Origin: Lysobacter firmicutimachus
GTDB lineage: Bacteria; Pseudomonadota; Gammaproteobacteria; Xanthomonadales; Xanthomonadaceae
Direction: 5' to 3'
Assembly: GCF_037027445.1 (NCBI RefSeq)
Contig: NZ_JBANDL010000002.1
Coordinates: forward strand, 1,922,001 to 1,986,000
DNA: 64,000 bases
Made by a program: the position numbers and the translations under genes. Positions 1 to 8,173 of the stretch are shown here, one piece after another. A model generated the notes under the pieces. That model did not search any database. It was not told where the DNA came from and saw nothing but the letters and a program-made list of their open reading frames with translations. Within the stretch, counting starts at the first letter, position 1; each line of letters starts with the position of its first letter.

Positions 1-188
1 AGGGCGCCGCAGCCGAGCAGCTGGCCTTTCTCCCAGACCGTCCAGAAGCGGATGTCCGGCCGGCGCAGACCGTCCAGATCGAGGGCGTGAACGCTTTCCG
101 GCGGCGAAAGCTCGGCCATGTCGCGCAGGTGCTCTTGCAGCAAGGCGTGGATTTCCGAGCCGGTGAGATCGTCGATGCGTATGTCCAT
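1..188 (-). CDS. GNAT-type acetyltransferase, N-terminal part only
   Basis: The frame is open from an ATG at 188 to the window edge, giving 62 residues beginning MDIRIDDLTG. It contains the stretch ESVHALDLDGLRRPDIRFW and ends in WEKGQLLGCGAL, the first two strands of a GNAT fold as found in small YafP/ElaA-like putative acetyltransferases. The acetyl-CoA loop would lie outside the window, so the family call rests on the N-terminus alone. The substrate cannot be told. The gene runs away from the VOC gene at 446, and the 257 bases between them would hold both promoters; no clear -10/-35 pair is seen there. Confidence 0.6.
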   Translation of the reverse strand, partial: MDIRIDDLTGSEIHALLQEHLRDMAELSPPESVHALDLDGLRRPDIRFWTVWEKGQLLGCGA

Positions 189-445
189 GAGCGCAAACCG
201 CGACGGCGCAGGGGAAGGACCGAGCATGCAGCAGTCGCCGCGGCGAGGGAATCCGTGTCGCGCTCCCGGCCATCGCGGGCGCTTGCGGCCGTGGCCCGGG
301 TTTTCTCGTCCAAGTGCCGCGCAAATGCCTTCGGGCGCTTCGTCGCCCGGGGCCGTCACGCGGCCTGCCGGCGGTATCCGTTAAAGTCCGGCCGATCCGG
401 GAAGCGGCGATGCTCCGCCGCGTTGCCGCCGCGAGGAGACGATCC

Positions 446-841
446 ATGCCCACCCAAGCGCGCCCCTTCCTGATGTTCACCGGCCGGGCCGAGGAGGCGA
501 TGACCCGCTATGTCTCGCTGTTCACCGATGGCCGCGTGCTCGAAGTGAACCGCTACGGCGCCGAGGGCCCTGGGCCCGAAGGCTCGGTGATGGTCGCGCG
601 CTTCCGTATCGCCGGTCTCGAAGTCATGTGCAGCGACAGTTACGTGCAGCATGCTTTCGGCTTCACGCCGTCGATGTCGCTGTTCGTGGATTGCCGCAGC
701 GAGGAGGAAGTCGACGCCCTGGCCGCCCTACTGAGCGAGGGCGGCTCGGTGTTGATGCCGCTGGACGACTACGGTTTCAGCCGTCGCTTCGCTTGGGTCG
801 CCGACTGTTTCGGCGTGTCCTGGCAACTCAATCTGCCTTGA
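446..841 (+). CDS. VOC-superfamily (PhnB/3-demethylubiquinone-type) protein
   Basis: This is a 131-residue protein. It opens with PTQARPFLMFTGRAEEAMTRY, the usual start of PhnB-like members of the vicinal-oxygen-chelate (glyoxalase/bleomycin resistance) fold, and closes with DCFGVSWQLN, the common FGxxWQ ending. Family members are small dimeric proteins of unknown substrate; the old label 3-demethylubiquinone methyltransferase is a misannotation of this fold. The ATG at 446 is chosen over upstream in-frame starts because a GAGGAGA ribosome-binding site lies just before it (432-438). It appears to be a single-gene unit. Confidence 0.75.
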   Translation: MPTQARPFLMFTGRAEEAMTRYVSLFTDGRVLEVNRYGAEGPGPEGSVMVARFRIAGLEVMCSDSYVQHAFGFTPSMSLFVDCRSEEEVDALAALLSEGGSVLMPLDDYGFSRRFAWVADCFGVSWQLNLP

Positions 842-1006
842 ATCGGTACGAAGCGACGACCCGCCGCCACGGCGCCGGCAATGTGATTTGTGCGGGGTAC
901 TGGACGCGGCCGTTTGGACCCCGCGGCACCCGCAGGTAGGATGGATGCCAATGCAGGTCCGGATTTTCGCCCGCGTAGGCGAAGGCGGGCGAATACCGAG
1001 GGCGTC

Positions 1007-1255
1007 ATGGTCGATCGCGAACGTCGCAACAGCGACAAGAAACTCAACGCCGCCGAGCTGCGCGCCGGATTGACGCCGGCGCAACTGGACGCTCTGACGA
1101 CATTGGAGTTCTTTCGCTGGGAACTGCGCTTCGTGCGCCGGCCGCTGTTTCAAGACCCGATTCCGGTGGTGTTCAACCGCGACGGCAAGCGCTATGCCGT
1201 GCTCGAGCCCGACGGCAGCCTCAACGAGAACCCGGGCTTCAAGATCCGCGACTGA
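1007..1255 (+). CDS. Small conserved hypothetical protein (82 aa)
   Basis: This short, strongly charged protein begins MVDRERRNSDKKLNAAELR and ends in ENPGFKIRD. The middle has an LTPAQLDALTTLEFF helix followed by an RRPLFQDPIPVVF strand, so it looks like a small alpha/beta cytosolic protein. There is no signal peptide or membrane segment. The frame stays open further upstream, but that part is arginine-rich and of low quality, so ATG 1007 is preferred. I do not recognise a function. The composition and clean ending suggest a real lineage-specific gene. Confidence 0.55.
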   Translation: MVDRERRNSDKKLNAAELRAGLTPAQLDALTTLEFFRWELRFVRRPLFQDPIPVVFNRDGKRYAVLEPDGSLNENPGFKIRD

Positions 1256-1360
1256 GCCGCTTGCCGGCGCCGCAGGCGCGTTGCAAGATCGGAGCGTGAC
1301 CGCATCGCGACCGCGCTCGCTGCTTGCGACGGCATTCGTTTCCCTCCCGGATGCAATCCC

Positions 1361-1744
1361 ATGGACGCCGCCCAGGCCCGCGCCCTGATCGAACGCTATA
1401 TCGCCGCCTACAACGCCTTCGACATCGACGGGATGCTCGCGACCCTGGCGCCGCAGCTGCGGTTCGAGAACTGGAGCGGCGGCCAGCTGACCGCCGAGGC
1501 CGACGGCATCGAAGCGTTTCGTGTGTTGGCCGAGCAGGGCGCCCAGTTGTTCGCGCAGCGCGAGCAGCGCGTGCTCGACCTGCGCCTGGACAGCGCCCGC
1601 GCCGAAGCCGACATCGGCTATCGCGGCCGGCTGGCGCTGGACCTGCCCGGCGGCCCGCCGGCCGGCACGGTGCTGGAACTGCAGGGCACCAGCGAGTTCG
1701 GCTTCGCCGACGGCCGCATCGCCCGCATCGTCGACCGCAGTTGA
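1361..1744 (+). CDS. NTF2-like/SnoaL-fold protein
   Basis: The protein has 127 residues. The opening ALIERYIAAYNAFDIDGML followed by LRFENWSGG and later EFGFADGRIARIVD is the classic nuclear-transport-factor-2-like (SnoaL) pattern: an N-terminal helix pair, then a curved sheet around a pocket. Members serve as small isomerases, cyclases or ligand-binding proteins, and the reaction cannot be predicted here. There is no signal peptide, so it is cytosolic. It stands alone, convergent with the lipoprotein gene on the other strand. Confidence 0.7.
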   Translation: MDAAQARALIERYIAAYNAFDIDGMLATLAPQLRFENWSGGQLTAEADGIEAFRVLAEQGAQLFAQREQRVLDLRLDSARAEADIGYRGRLALDLPGGPPAGTVLELQGTSEFGFADGRIARIVDRS

Positions 1745-1799
1745 GCTGAGGGGCCCCGTCCGGCGTGTCCGCCATCGGGATGGCGGGGCGTGGCTTCGT

Positions 1800-2384
1800 C
1801 TAGTTCGCGTGCGCGTCCCCGCTCATTGCCGCCAACAGCCGGAGCAAGCCGGGCTTCAGGATTACCGACGGCATTCGTCCTTGGGGGGGCGTGCCGGTTG
1901 GCGTAGGCGCGGGCGCTTGCCGGAGCCCGTCGAACATCGTGCAGTAATGGCGTACCTCGCCGCGTCTGTCGGTGTAGGGCGGATGCATCGCCAAGCATTT
2001 GTCCAGGGCCGATTCGCGTTGCGCGGCGGCCAGGACGGCGGGATCCCTTTCGGCCATGACGCCCAGAAGGCCGATGTAGCCCATCGACAGCATTCCTTCG
2101 TCTCGGGTCTCGATGCGCGTGAGCAAGCGGGCCGCCATCGCGGGAGTTCGCTCGGTCACGTAGCGTTGCGGAAATCCGATGTTGGGCGGATGCGAAGTGC
2201 CCATATTGCAGGCCACCAGATCCAGCAGTTCCTCATCGTCCAGTTCGCCCAACCGGGTGGCCAGCTCCTGTTCGTCCAGGTCCCAGGTGTTGGGCAGTCC
2301 GTAGCAGTTGGGTTCGGCCCAGCGCGGCGGAGCGCAGGCCGCCGCCAGGGCGGTCAGAAGCAGTATCGGCAGGAGTCTGGGCAT
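1800..2384 (-). CDS. Putative lipoprotein of unknown function
   Basis: Starting at the ATG at 2384, the 194-residue product has a signal peptide with a lipobox (LTALAAAC, Cys17), so it should be lipidated and membrane anchored. The mature part is helical and Glu/Leu-rich, with no domain I recognise. A short RHYCTMF motif near the C-terminus resembles RHYCEMF in the unrelated-looking gene at 2877-3266, hinting at a common family. The frame remains open upstream to 2549, but the lipobox fixes the likely start. It is first of a run of small minus-strand genes that look fast evolving. Confidence 0.6.
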   Translation of the reverse strand: MPRLLPILLLTALAAACAPPRWAEPNCYGLPNTWDLDEQELATRLGELDDEELLDLVACNMGTSHPPNIGFPQRYVTERTPAMAARLLTRIETRDEGMLSMGYIGLLGVMAERDPAVLAAAQRESALDKCLAMHPPYTDRRGEVRHYCTMFDGLRQAPAPTPTGTPPQGRMPSVILKPGLLRLLAAMSGDAHAN

Positions 2385-2401
2385 GCGGCCGAATGTCTGG
2401 A

Positions 2402-2806
2402 TCAAGCCGACCCGAGAAGCGGCATCGGCGGGGCGGGGTGTTTCTCTTTCGAGCCCCCGGGCCGATCCGGCGCGCAGACCAGATGAACGACGTCCGACGA
2501 GCGTTCGTACCGTCCCCAGGGCAGGACCAGATAGCGCTTTATATGCCAAGACCCGTGCAGGTCGAGCGGTACCATGTAGTCAGTCTCCACCAGGAACGGC
2601 CCTGCGACTGTTGCGGACACCATGTCGCGCGTCATCGCGACGGGGGCGCCTCTCATGTCCCTTCCGCGGATGCCTTTGCGTTGCAGGTCCTGAAACGTGT
2701 CGTCGACGCAGGCGTCCAGGCTTTGCCACGCCGTGAGATAGCCGGCGCCGAGGACGAGCAGGCAAACCGTCGCCACGCCGAGCAGGGTCTTTTTCCAAAT
2801 GGTCAC
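2402..2806 (-). CDS. Small membrane-anchored hypothetical protein
   Basis: The start is taken as GTG at 2806 because an AAGGAG site lies six bases before it; an ATG at 2836 would place that site inside the gene. The 134-residue product begins with a positively charged stretch and one membrane segment (about residues 4-26, KKTLLGVATVCLLVLGAGYL). A periplasmic part of about 105 residues follows, containing the tract YMVPLDLHGSWHIKRYLVLPWGRY. No known domain is seen. It sits 17 bases upstream of the lipoprotein gene at 2384 and is probably cotranscribed with it. Confidence 0.55.
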   Translation of the reverse strand: MTIWKKTLLGVATVCLLVLGAGYLTAWQSLDACVDDTFQDLQRKGIRGRDMRGAPVAMTRDMVSATVAGPFLVETDYMVPLDLHGSWHIKRYLVLPWGRYERSSDVVHLVCAPDRPGGSKEKHPAPPMPLLGSA

Positions 2807-2876
2807 GCGGCGCTCCTTAGTTCCTCGAACGGGCACGTCGCTGCACGGCTCCGGCTGGCACGGTCATCACGGCGCA

Positions 2877-3266
2877 TCACGGCGCGGTCGGCTCGACCTC
2901 TTCCGCCTCCACCCCGAATTCCATCTCCATGGCGATCCGTACCAAGGCCGGAAAAGCGAACCAGTACTGTCGCCTCACCGCGTCCTTGACGAAATCTTCG
3001 CCGAACATCTCGCAGTAATGACGTTGCTCCCATGGGGCCAGCCTGTCCCGATCTGCACGGAGCAGCGCGATCCTGTGCTTGAGCATCAGACGGCGGAAAT
3101 CGCCGACATTGCCTATGCCGACAGCGGAAAGCTCCGTCACCAACTCATCGTACGGCGCATTTCCGTAATCGTTCCGCCGCGGGAATATCTTGGATAGGAC
3201 GGCATGTATCGACGCTGCCGTCAGTGGGCGCTGATGGATCCTTTTGCGGGCCGATATTCGTCTCAT
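2877..3266 (-). CDS. Hypothetical protein, paralogous 5' part with next gene
   Basis: The longest form has 129 residues. Its first 60 residues align with the N-terminus of the gene at 3292-3984: MRRISAR against MRRMSAR, and [15 protein letters not shown] against GIGVITDLRRLMFKH. Many base differences between the two copies fall at third codon positions, which favours translation of this part. A shorter start at 3086 would give only 69 residues. The C-terminal half has RHYCEMF and is helical and acidic at its end. The function is unknown. Confidence 0.4.
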
Positions 3267-3291
3267 GGCGTTCTATCGCGTCAAGGCGGCT

Positions 3292-3984
3292 TTACTGGAA
3301 CGAATTGTCGGGCGCCGGCCGCTTGGGCGGCAAACAGTCGTGACCGCGGCTGACGATACTGCCCGCCAGCTGATAGCACTCGAACAGCTGGCGATCATTG
3401 CGGTAGCCGGAATACACCAGGAAGGATATGGCGCCGCCTCGCTGAGCCTGGCGGACCCGGCTGGGGGCGCCGGGCAGCCGGCCCAGGCGTATTGCCGCAA
3501 CCGGGCCGTCGCCGGTACGGGCAAGGCGATAGACGTAGCCCTCATTGGCCGAAAGGTGGGCCAGTCCGGTAAAGACGAAGACGCCTTCCGGGTTTTCGAC
3601 GATTCCATGGACGTTCTCGTTCAGCACCGTCTCCAGGTCGCCGTCGGCGTCCTGAAATACGAGCTTGCCGATCCATTCCCCGGCATTGGTTCCCGAGAGG
3701 CGGCCGCCGAAGGCCTCGAGCGTGTGGTCCGCGACCACGGCCCGATGTCGCCGCTCTGGCGCGGGCGCGGACTGCTCGGCGGAACAGCCGCAAACCAGGA
3801 TCGACGCGGCGAGCAACAGCGCCAGACTGTGTTTGAACATCAGTCGCCGCAAGTCTGTGATCACGCCTATGCCCAGCGCGAAAAATTCCGTCGCCACGAA
3901 CGACGCATCTCCCTGGCCGTATCGCCGAGGAAGGCCGCTGGACGCATTGCGGTAGATTCTGCCACGCGCGGACATTCGCCTCAT
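3292..3984 (-). CDS. Putative lipoprotein; start uncertain (3984 or 3840)
   Basis: From the inner ATG at 3840 the product is a 182-residue lipoprotein: MFKHSLALLLAASILVCGC gives a signal peptide with Cys19 as lipidation site. The mature domain (VFVFTGLAHLSANEGYVYRL) looks like an extracytoplasmic beta-rich protein with no name I can give. The 48 codons upstream (ATG 3984) match the neighbouring gene at 3266 with a third-position substitution pattern, so either the long form is translated or an older coding segment was duplicated. The signal peptide argues for 3840 as the working start. Confidence 0.5.
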   Translation of the reverse strand: MRRMSARGRIYRNASSGLPRRYGQGDASFVATEFFALGIGVITDLRRLMFKHSLALLLAASILVCGCSAEQSAPAPERRHRAVVADHTLEAFGGRLSGTNAGEWIGKLVFQDADGDLETVLNENVHGIVENPEGVFVFTGLAHLSANEGYVYRLARTGDGPVAAIRLGRLPGAPSRVRQAQRGGAISFLVYSGYRNDRQLFECYQLAGSIVSRGHDCLPPKRPAPDNSFQ

Positions 3985-4424
3985 GGCGTTCCATCGCTTT
4001 GCAATCGGGCCTGGCCGGCTGCATCGCTATGCCCGTCGGTCTGGATGGATCGCCTGGCCTTGCCGGCGATCCAGGCGCCCGCCGCGGCCAGTATCGCGGC
4101 GGCGATGGCCAGCCAGCAGCCGAAGGTGAATTGCAGCCATACGGTAACGGCCGCTGGGACATAGATTGCGGCGAATACGGCGCAACAAACGGCTGCCAGG
4201 ACAGGGCGGCGCAAGAGTAGGACCGCCGAAAGGACCCCGATCAAGCCGGAGCCCACCCAAAGCGCGTGGCCGATCGGGGGAGCGGCACGGAAGCTGCGAA
4301 TGGCTGGAAACTGGTCGGGCAGCATGTCGAGGGCCAAACCCAGGCCGGTGGCGAGCGGGCCGAAGGAAAGCAGGGCGACCAGGGCGGCGGCAAGTTTTGA
4401 AACGACGGGAGAGCGGAAATTCAT
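3981..4424 (-). CDS. Small integral membrane protein, unknown
   Basis: The 147-residue protein has about four hydrophobic helices: around residues 8-30 (LAAALVALLSFGPLATGLGL), 53-72, 75-95 and 100-120. It ends in a short charged tail (KARRSIQTDGHSD) probably facing the cytosol. No family motif is recognisable. Its stop overlaps by 4 bases the longest form of the downstream lipoprotein gene, suggesting the small genes from 4424 down to 1800 form one transcription unit. Confidence 0.5.
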   Translation of the reverse strand: MNFRSPVVSKLAAALVALLSFGPLATGLGLALDMLPDQFPAIRSFRAAPPIGHALWVGSGLIGVLSAVLLLRRPVLAAVCCAVFAAIYVPAAVTVWLQFTFGCWLAIAAAILAAAGAWIAGKARRSIQTDGHSDAAGQARLQSDGTP

Positions 4425-4756
4425 AGCGGCTCAGTCCTTGGCTGGGCGTTCCGCGAAGCGGCTTCGGTTCGAATGAATGTTCCGCTAGCCACGCGCGACG
4501 GAACGGACCAAGACGATATTTGCGCAGTCTTCTCTTTCCAGCACTCATCCAGCGCTCGGGATGTCGAGCATGATGCCCTCGCCGAATTCGGACTTGCACC
4601 CGAACGGGCGGTACAGCGGATGACGACCAGCAGGCGGGTCGATCGATGGGGGCTTGATCGTCGATCTTGAACCAAAGCCATGCCCTGTCCGCGCCCGTCC
4701 AACGCGAACGGCGCCTGCGGGCTTCCGCCGGGCGTAGCGGCCTGAATCGTCCAGGC
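4425..4756. other. Intergenic region without recognised gene
   Basis: This stretch of about 330 bases lies between the membrane-protein gene and the tRNA terminator. Short open frames exist on both strands, but none has a convincing ribosome-binding site, domain or composition. It probably carries the promoter for the minus-strand small-gene cluster. Confidence 0.4.
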
Positions 4757-4757
4757 G

Positions 4758-4789
4758 AAAAAAAACCGACGAAGCATCGTCGGTTTTTT
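4758..4789. terminator. Rho-independent terminator after tRNA-Ala
   Basis: A 7-bp perfect stem, CCGACGA (4766-4772) and TCGTCGG (4777-4783), with an AGCA loop. It is flanked by an A-run on the left and a T-run (4784-4789) on the right, so it can work in both directions. On the minus strand it lies just after the tRNA 3' end. Confidence 0.85.
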
Positions 4790-4795
4790 AGGACT

Positions 4796-4871
<76 letters not shown>

Positions 4872-4911
4872 AAGTCAGGATGGGAAGTCTAACGGGGACG
4901 GACGCGTCGCG

Positions 4912-6015
4912 CTAGTCCCTGTTCGCGAGCAGGGGCGCCAGGGCCGGTTCCAGGGCGCTGCGGCGCCAGCCGGACAAGGCCTCCGGCCAGATGCCGTGGT
5001 CGAGCAGGGCTTCCAGCCAACGGCGCGAGGCGAGCACGCCGTCGGGCAGGCCGAGCGCGGCGCTGCGTTGGGCGACGGCGTCCTGCAATTGGCGCAGGCG
5101 CTGCTTGTCGCGGGTCTCGGCGACGGCGGCGTCGGGGGCCTGGTCTTCGTCGGCCAGCGGCGTCGACAGTGCGGTCCAGATCGCGTCGGCGAGCTTGCGC
5201 GGGGCCTTGGGGTGCGCGTCGAGCAGGCGCTGCAGGGCGTCGCGGTCGCTCGGGGCCTGCTTGGCCAGGGTCGCGGCGAGTTCGTTGTCGAGGATCCAAC
5301 TGCGCGGCTTGTCGCTGTCGCGCGCGTAGCCGTCGCGCCAGCGCAGCAGGCGCAGCAGGCGGCGCTGCGCGGCGGCGTCGAGGAACTGGGCGCTGCGCAT
5401 CGACAGGTGCGGCCAGCGCTCGGGCGCTTCGTTCTCGGCGTTGGCAACGGTGCGGGCGGCGTCCTCGGCCAGCCAGTCGCGGCGGCCGAGTTGGCCGAGC
5501 AGGCCGTCGAGGGCGTCGTGCATGGCGAACAGATGGCGCACGTCGTCGGCGGCGTACTCCAACTGCGAAGGCGAGAGCGGGCGACGCAGCCAGTCGGAGC
5601 GGGTCTCGCCCTTGGCCAGGGTCACGCCGGTGAGTTGTTCGACCAGTTTCTGGTAGCCCAGGCCGCCGCCGATGCCGGCCAGGGCCGCGGCTTGCTGGGT
5701 GTCGAACAGCGGCTTGGGCACCACGCCGCAAGCGCGCTTGAACGCGACCAGGTCTTCGCTGGGGCTGTGGGCGATCTTGAGGATGGCGGTGTCGGCCAGG
5801 ATCGGCGCCAGCGCCTCGGCGATGCCCGGGCGCAGCGGGTCGATCAACAGGATGACCGGCTCGGCCTCGGCTTCGCGCTCGATCGCGATCTGCACCAGGG
5901 CCAGCTGCGGCCAATACGTGCGTTCGCGGATGAATTCGGTGTCCAGCCCGATCCGAGCGGGCTTGGGGTCGAAGTGCGCGAGCAGCGCGGCGGGCGTGGT
6001 GATCCAGTGGGGCAT
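4912..6015 (-). CDS. rnd: Ribonuclease D
   Basis: RNase D is a 3'-5' exoribonuclease that trims tRNA precursors. The 367-residue product has the DEDDy exonuclease domain: GLDTEF (Asp25, Glu27), HSPSED (residues 83-88) and YAADDV (Tyr154 to Asp158). An HRDC-type helical region follows at about residues 205-285. The length fits the family. ATG 6015 gives the canonical PHWITTPAAL start; the frame upstream is arginine/proline-rich noise. It lies 40 bases downstream of tRNA-Ala, with a head-to-tail arrangement on the minus strand, and divergent from the FGE-like gene. Confidence 0.93.
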   Translation of the reverse strand: MPHWITTPAALLAHFDPKPARIGLDTEFIRERTYWPQLALVQIAIEREAEAEPVILLIDPLRPGIAEALAPILADTAILKIAHSPSEDLVAFKRACGVVPKPLFDTQQAAALAGIGGGLGYQKLVEQLTGVTLAKGETRSDWLRRPLSPSQLEYAADDVRHLFAMHDALDGLLGQLGRRDWLAEDAARTVANAENEAPERWPHLSMRSAQFLDAAAQRRLLRLLRWRDGYARDSDKPRSWILDNELAATLAKQAPSDRDALQRLLDAHPKAPRKLADAIWTALSTPLADEDQAPDAAVAETRDKQRLRQLQDAVAQRSAALGLPDGVLASRRWLEALLDHGIWPEALSGWRRSALEPALAPLLANRD

Positions 6016-6206
6016 GAGTCGTCGTTCGGGGCGCGGCGGCCGGTGCGGTGCCGGGGCGGGCGACAATAGCCTACTTTCCGCGCCGGGGCGCGAAGCGCGA
6101 CCGCCGGCACGCTCGGCGGGGCTGGCACGGGCGCCGCGGCGGCGGGAACGCGGGCTGCGTGGCGGGGTCGAAGCGCTATGCTGGGGCGGTCCTGGTCGGC
6201 GAGGTC

Positions 6207-8045
6207 GTGGGTTTGCGCGCATTGGTGGGTTCGGGCATCGCGGTGTTGGCGCTGCTGGTCGGGTGCTCCGACCGGGACGGCAAGACGTCCGCGCCGCCGG
6301 CCGCGACGCGCGCACCGATCATTACCGTCAGCGCCGATCAGGCCGTGTCGCCGGTGCCGGCCTGGCGCGCGCCGGCGGTCGCGGTCGACGCTGGCAATGC
6401 CGCGGCGCTGCGCAAGCGCGCTGCCGCCGCCCTGAGCGAGGGGGATTTGTACGCCAGCGCCGACTCGGCGATCCCGATCTATCTGGCCCTGCGCGAGTTC
6501 GCGCCGACCGACCGCCCGGTCGCGGTCGGCCTGGACCGGGCGGTGGCGCTGTTGCTGATGGAAGGCGAGGCCGCGCTCAAGCGCATCGACGATGAGCCGC
6601 TGGCCTTGCGCGAGGCGCACCAGGCCGCGGCGGTGGCGCGCGCGGTCGCGCCGGAGCATCGCAAGGTCGAGGCCTATCTGGAGCGGCTGGATCGCGCCGA
6701 CGAAGCGCAGGAGGCCAATCGGCTCGGCGAGGTCGAGCTCAATGCCGGGCGCATCGGCGAAAGCGGGCAGGGCGGCGCGCTGGCGCGGTTCCGCGAGGCC
6801 TTGGAGCTGCGGCCCGGCGACGTGCGCGCGGCGCAGGGCATCGCCGCGGCCGAAAGCGCGCTGATCCGGCGCGCCGAGGTAGCGGCCGACCGCGACGATT
6901 ACGCCGGCGCCGAGCGTTGGCTGGCCGCCGCGGCGCAGGTGCGGCCGAAGCTGGACACCGCCGCCGACGCCCAGGGCCGGATCGCGGCGCAGCGCCGCGC
7001 CCGCATCGGCCATCTGCGCGACGCCGGCATCGCCGCCCTGCCCAAGCTCGGCGGCATCGACGAGGCCCGCGGCAATCTGGCGACCTTGCTGCGCATCGCT
7101 CCGGCCGGCGATCCGGCGGCGATCGAGTTGCGCGAGCGGATCGAATTGGCGACCCACTACGGTTTGTTCCGCCCCGGCCAAGTGTTCACCGATGCGATGA
7201 ATCTGGGCGGGCGCGGCCCGGCGATGGTGGTGATCCCGCATGGCGCGTTCCGGATGGGCGCCGACGCGGTCGAATCCGGTTCGAGCGATGCCGAGCGGCC
7301 GCTGCGCACGATCCGTTTCGACCGCGGCCTGGCGGTGTCGCGCTACGAGATCACCGTCGGCGAGTTCCGCCGCTTCATGAACGCCAGCAAGCACCGCCCG
7401 CGCGCCAACCGGCGCGGGTATTCCATCGCCTACGACGAACGCAGCGGCAACCTGGTCCGGCGCGGCGGGGTCGACTGGCGCTCCGACTATGCCGGCCGGC
7501 CCGCGGCCGACAACATGCCGGTGGTGCACGTCAGCGCCAAGGATGCGGTGGCCTATACCGAGTGGTTGTCGGCGATCACCGGCCAGCGTTACCGGCTGCC
7601 GAGCGAGGCCGAGTTCGAGTACGCCTTGCGCGCCGGCACCCAGGGCCGTTTCCCCTGGGGGGACGGGCCGCCGCCGGCGCGGGCCGGCAACCTGACCGGC
7701 AGCCTCGACGCCTCGCCCAGCGGCCGGCAGTGGCGCAACGCCTTCGACCGCTACGGCGACGGCGCCTGGGGGCCGGCTCCGGTCGGCCGCTACGCGCCGA
7801 ATGCATTCGGTCTTCACGACATGGCCGGCAATGTCAGCGAGTGGGTGGCCGATTGCTGGCACGACAACTACCGGCGCGCGCCCCGCGACGGCGCGGCCTG
7901 GTTCAATCCGGGCTGCCGCACGCGGGTGTTCCGCGGGCCGTCGTGGTCGAGTTCGCCGGCGCAGTCGCGCGCGGCCTGGCGCCAGGGCACCAGCGCCGAC
8001 ACCACCAACGGCCGCCTCGGGTTCCGGGTGGTGCGGGAGATTTGA
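6207..8045 (+). CDS. TPR-like lipoprotein with C-terminal formylglycine-enzyme-like domain
   Basis: With the GTG at 6207, the product has 612 residues and a lipobox (LALLVGC, Cys20), so it is probably an envelope lipoprotein. Residues about 60-320 are alanine-rich helical repeats (tetratricopeptide-like). The last 270 residues are an FGE/SUMF1 domain: GAFRMGAD, SRYEITVGEFRRFM, RYRLPSEAEFEYALRAGT, NAFGLHDMAGNVSEWVADCW and ending GRLGFRVVRE. In genuine formylglycine-generating enzymes a Cys pair sits after the RGGSF motif. Here that segment is RGPSWSSSPAQSRAAW with no cysteine, so sulfatase-activating chemistry is unlikely. A structural or ligand-binding role is inferred. The start is uncertain because the frame is open to 6048. 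Confidence 0.75.
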   Translation: MGLRALVGSGIAVLALLVGCSDRDGKTSAPPAATRAPIITVSADQAVSPVPAWRAPAVAVDAGNAAALRKRAAAALSEGDLYASADSAIPIYLALREFAPTDRPVAVGLDRAVALLLMEGEAALKRIDDEPLALREAHQAAAVARAVAPEHRKVEAYLERLDRADEAQEANRLGEVELNAGRIGESGQGGALARFREALELRPGDVRAAQGIAAAESALIRRAEVAADRDDYAGAERWLAAAAQVRPKLDTAADAQGRIAAQRRARIGHLRDAGIAALPKLGGIDEARGNLATLLRIAPAGDPAAIELRERIELATHYGLFRPGQVFTDAMNLGGRGPAMVVIPHGAFRMGADAVESGSSDAERPLRTIRFDRGLAVSRYEITVGEFRRFMNASKHRPRANRRGYSIAYDERSGNLVRRGGVDWRSDYAGRPAADNMPVVHVSAKDAVAYTEWLSAITGQRYRLPSEAEFEYALRAGTQGRFPWGDGPPPARAGNLTGSLDASPSGRQWRNAFDRYGDGAWGPAPVGRYAPNAFGLHDMAGNVSEWVADCWHDNYRRAPRDGAAWFNPGCRTRVFRGPSWSSSPAQSRAAWRQGTSADTTNGRLGFRVVREI

Positions 8046-8173
8046 CCGGCGCCGGTCGCGCGGCATGATGGCGCGATCGTCGTCGGCGATGGGGGCGGGC
8101 GGCGCGCGAGCGCCGCACGGCCGGTCAGCAACGAAGCGGGCGCGGGCCCGCAGGCAGTTTCGGGAGTAGGCAG

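Noticed and set aside
6207..8045. Active sulfatase-modifying enzyme
   Set aside because: The catalytic cysteine pair is not present at the expected place.
5844..8066. 740-residue open frame on the minus strand across rnd and the FGE-like gene
   Set aside because: A high-GC shadow frame that is Arg/Ala/Gly-rich, without motifs, and opposed to a gene with clear domains.
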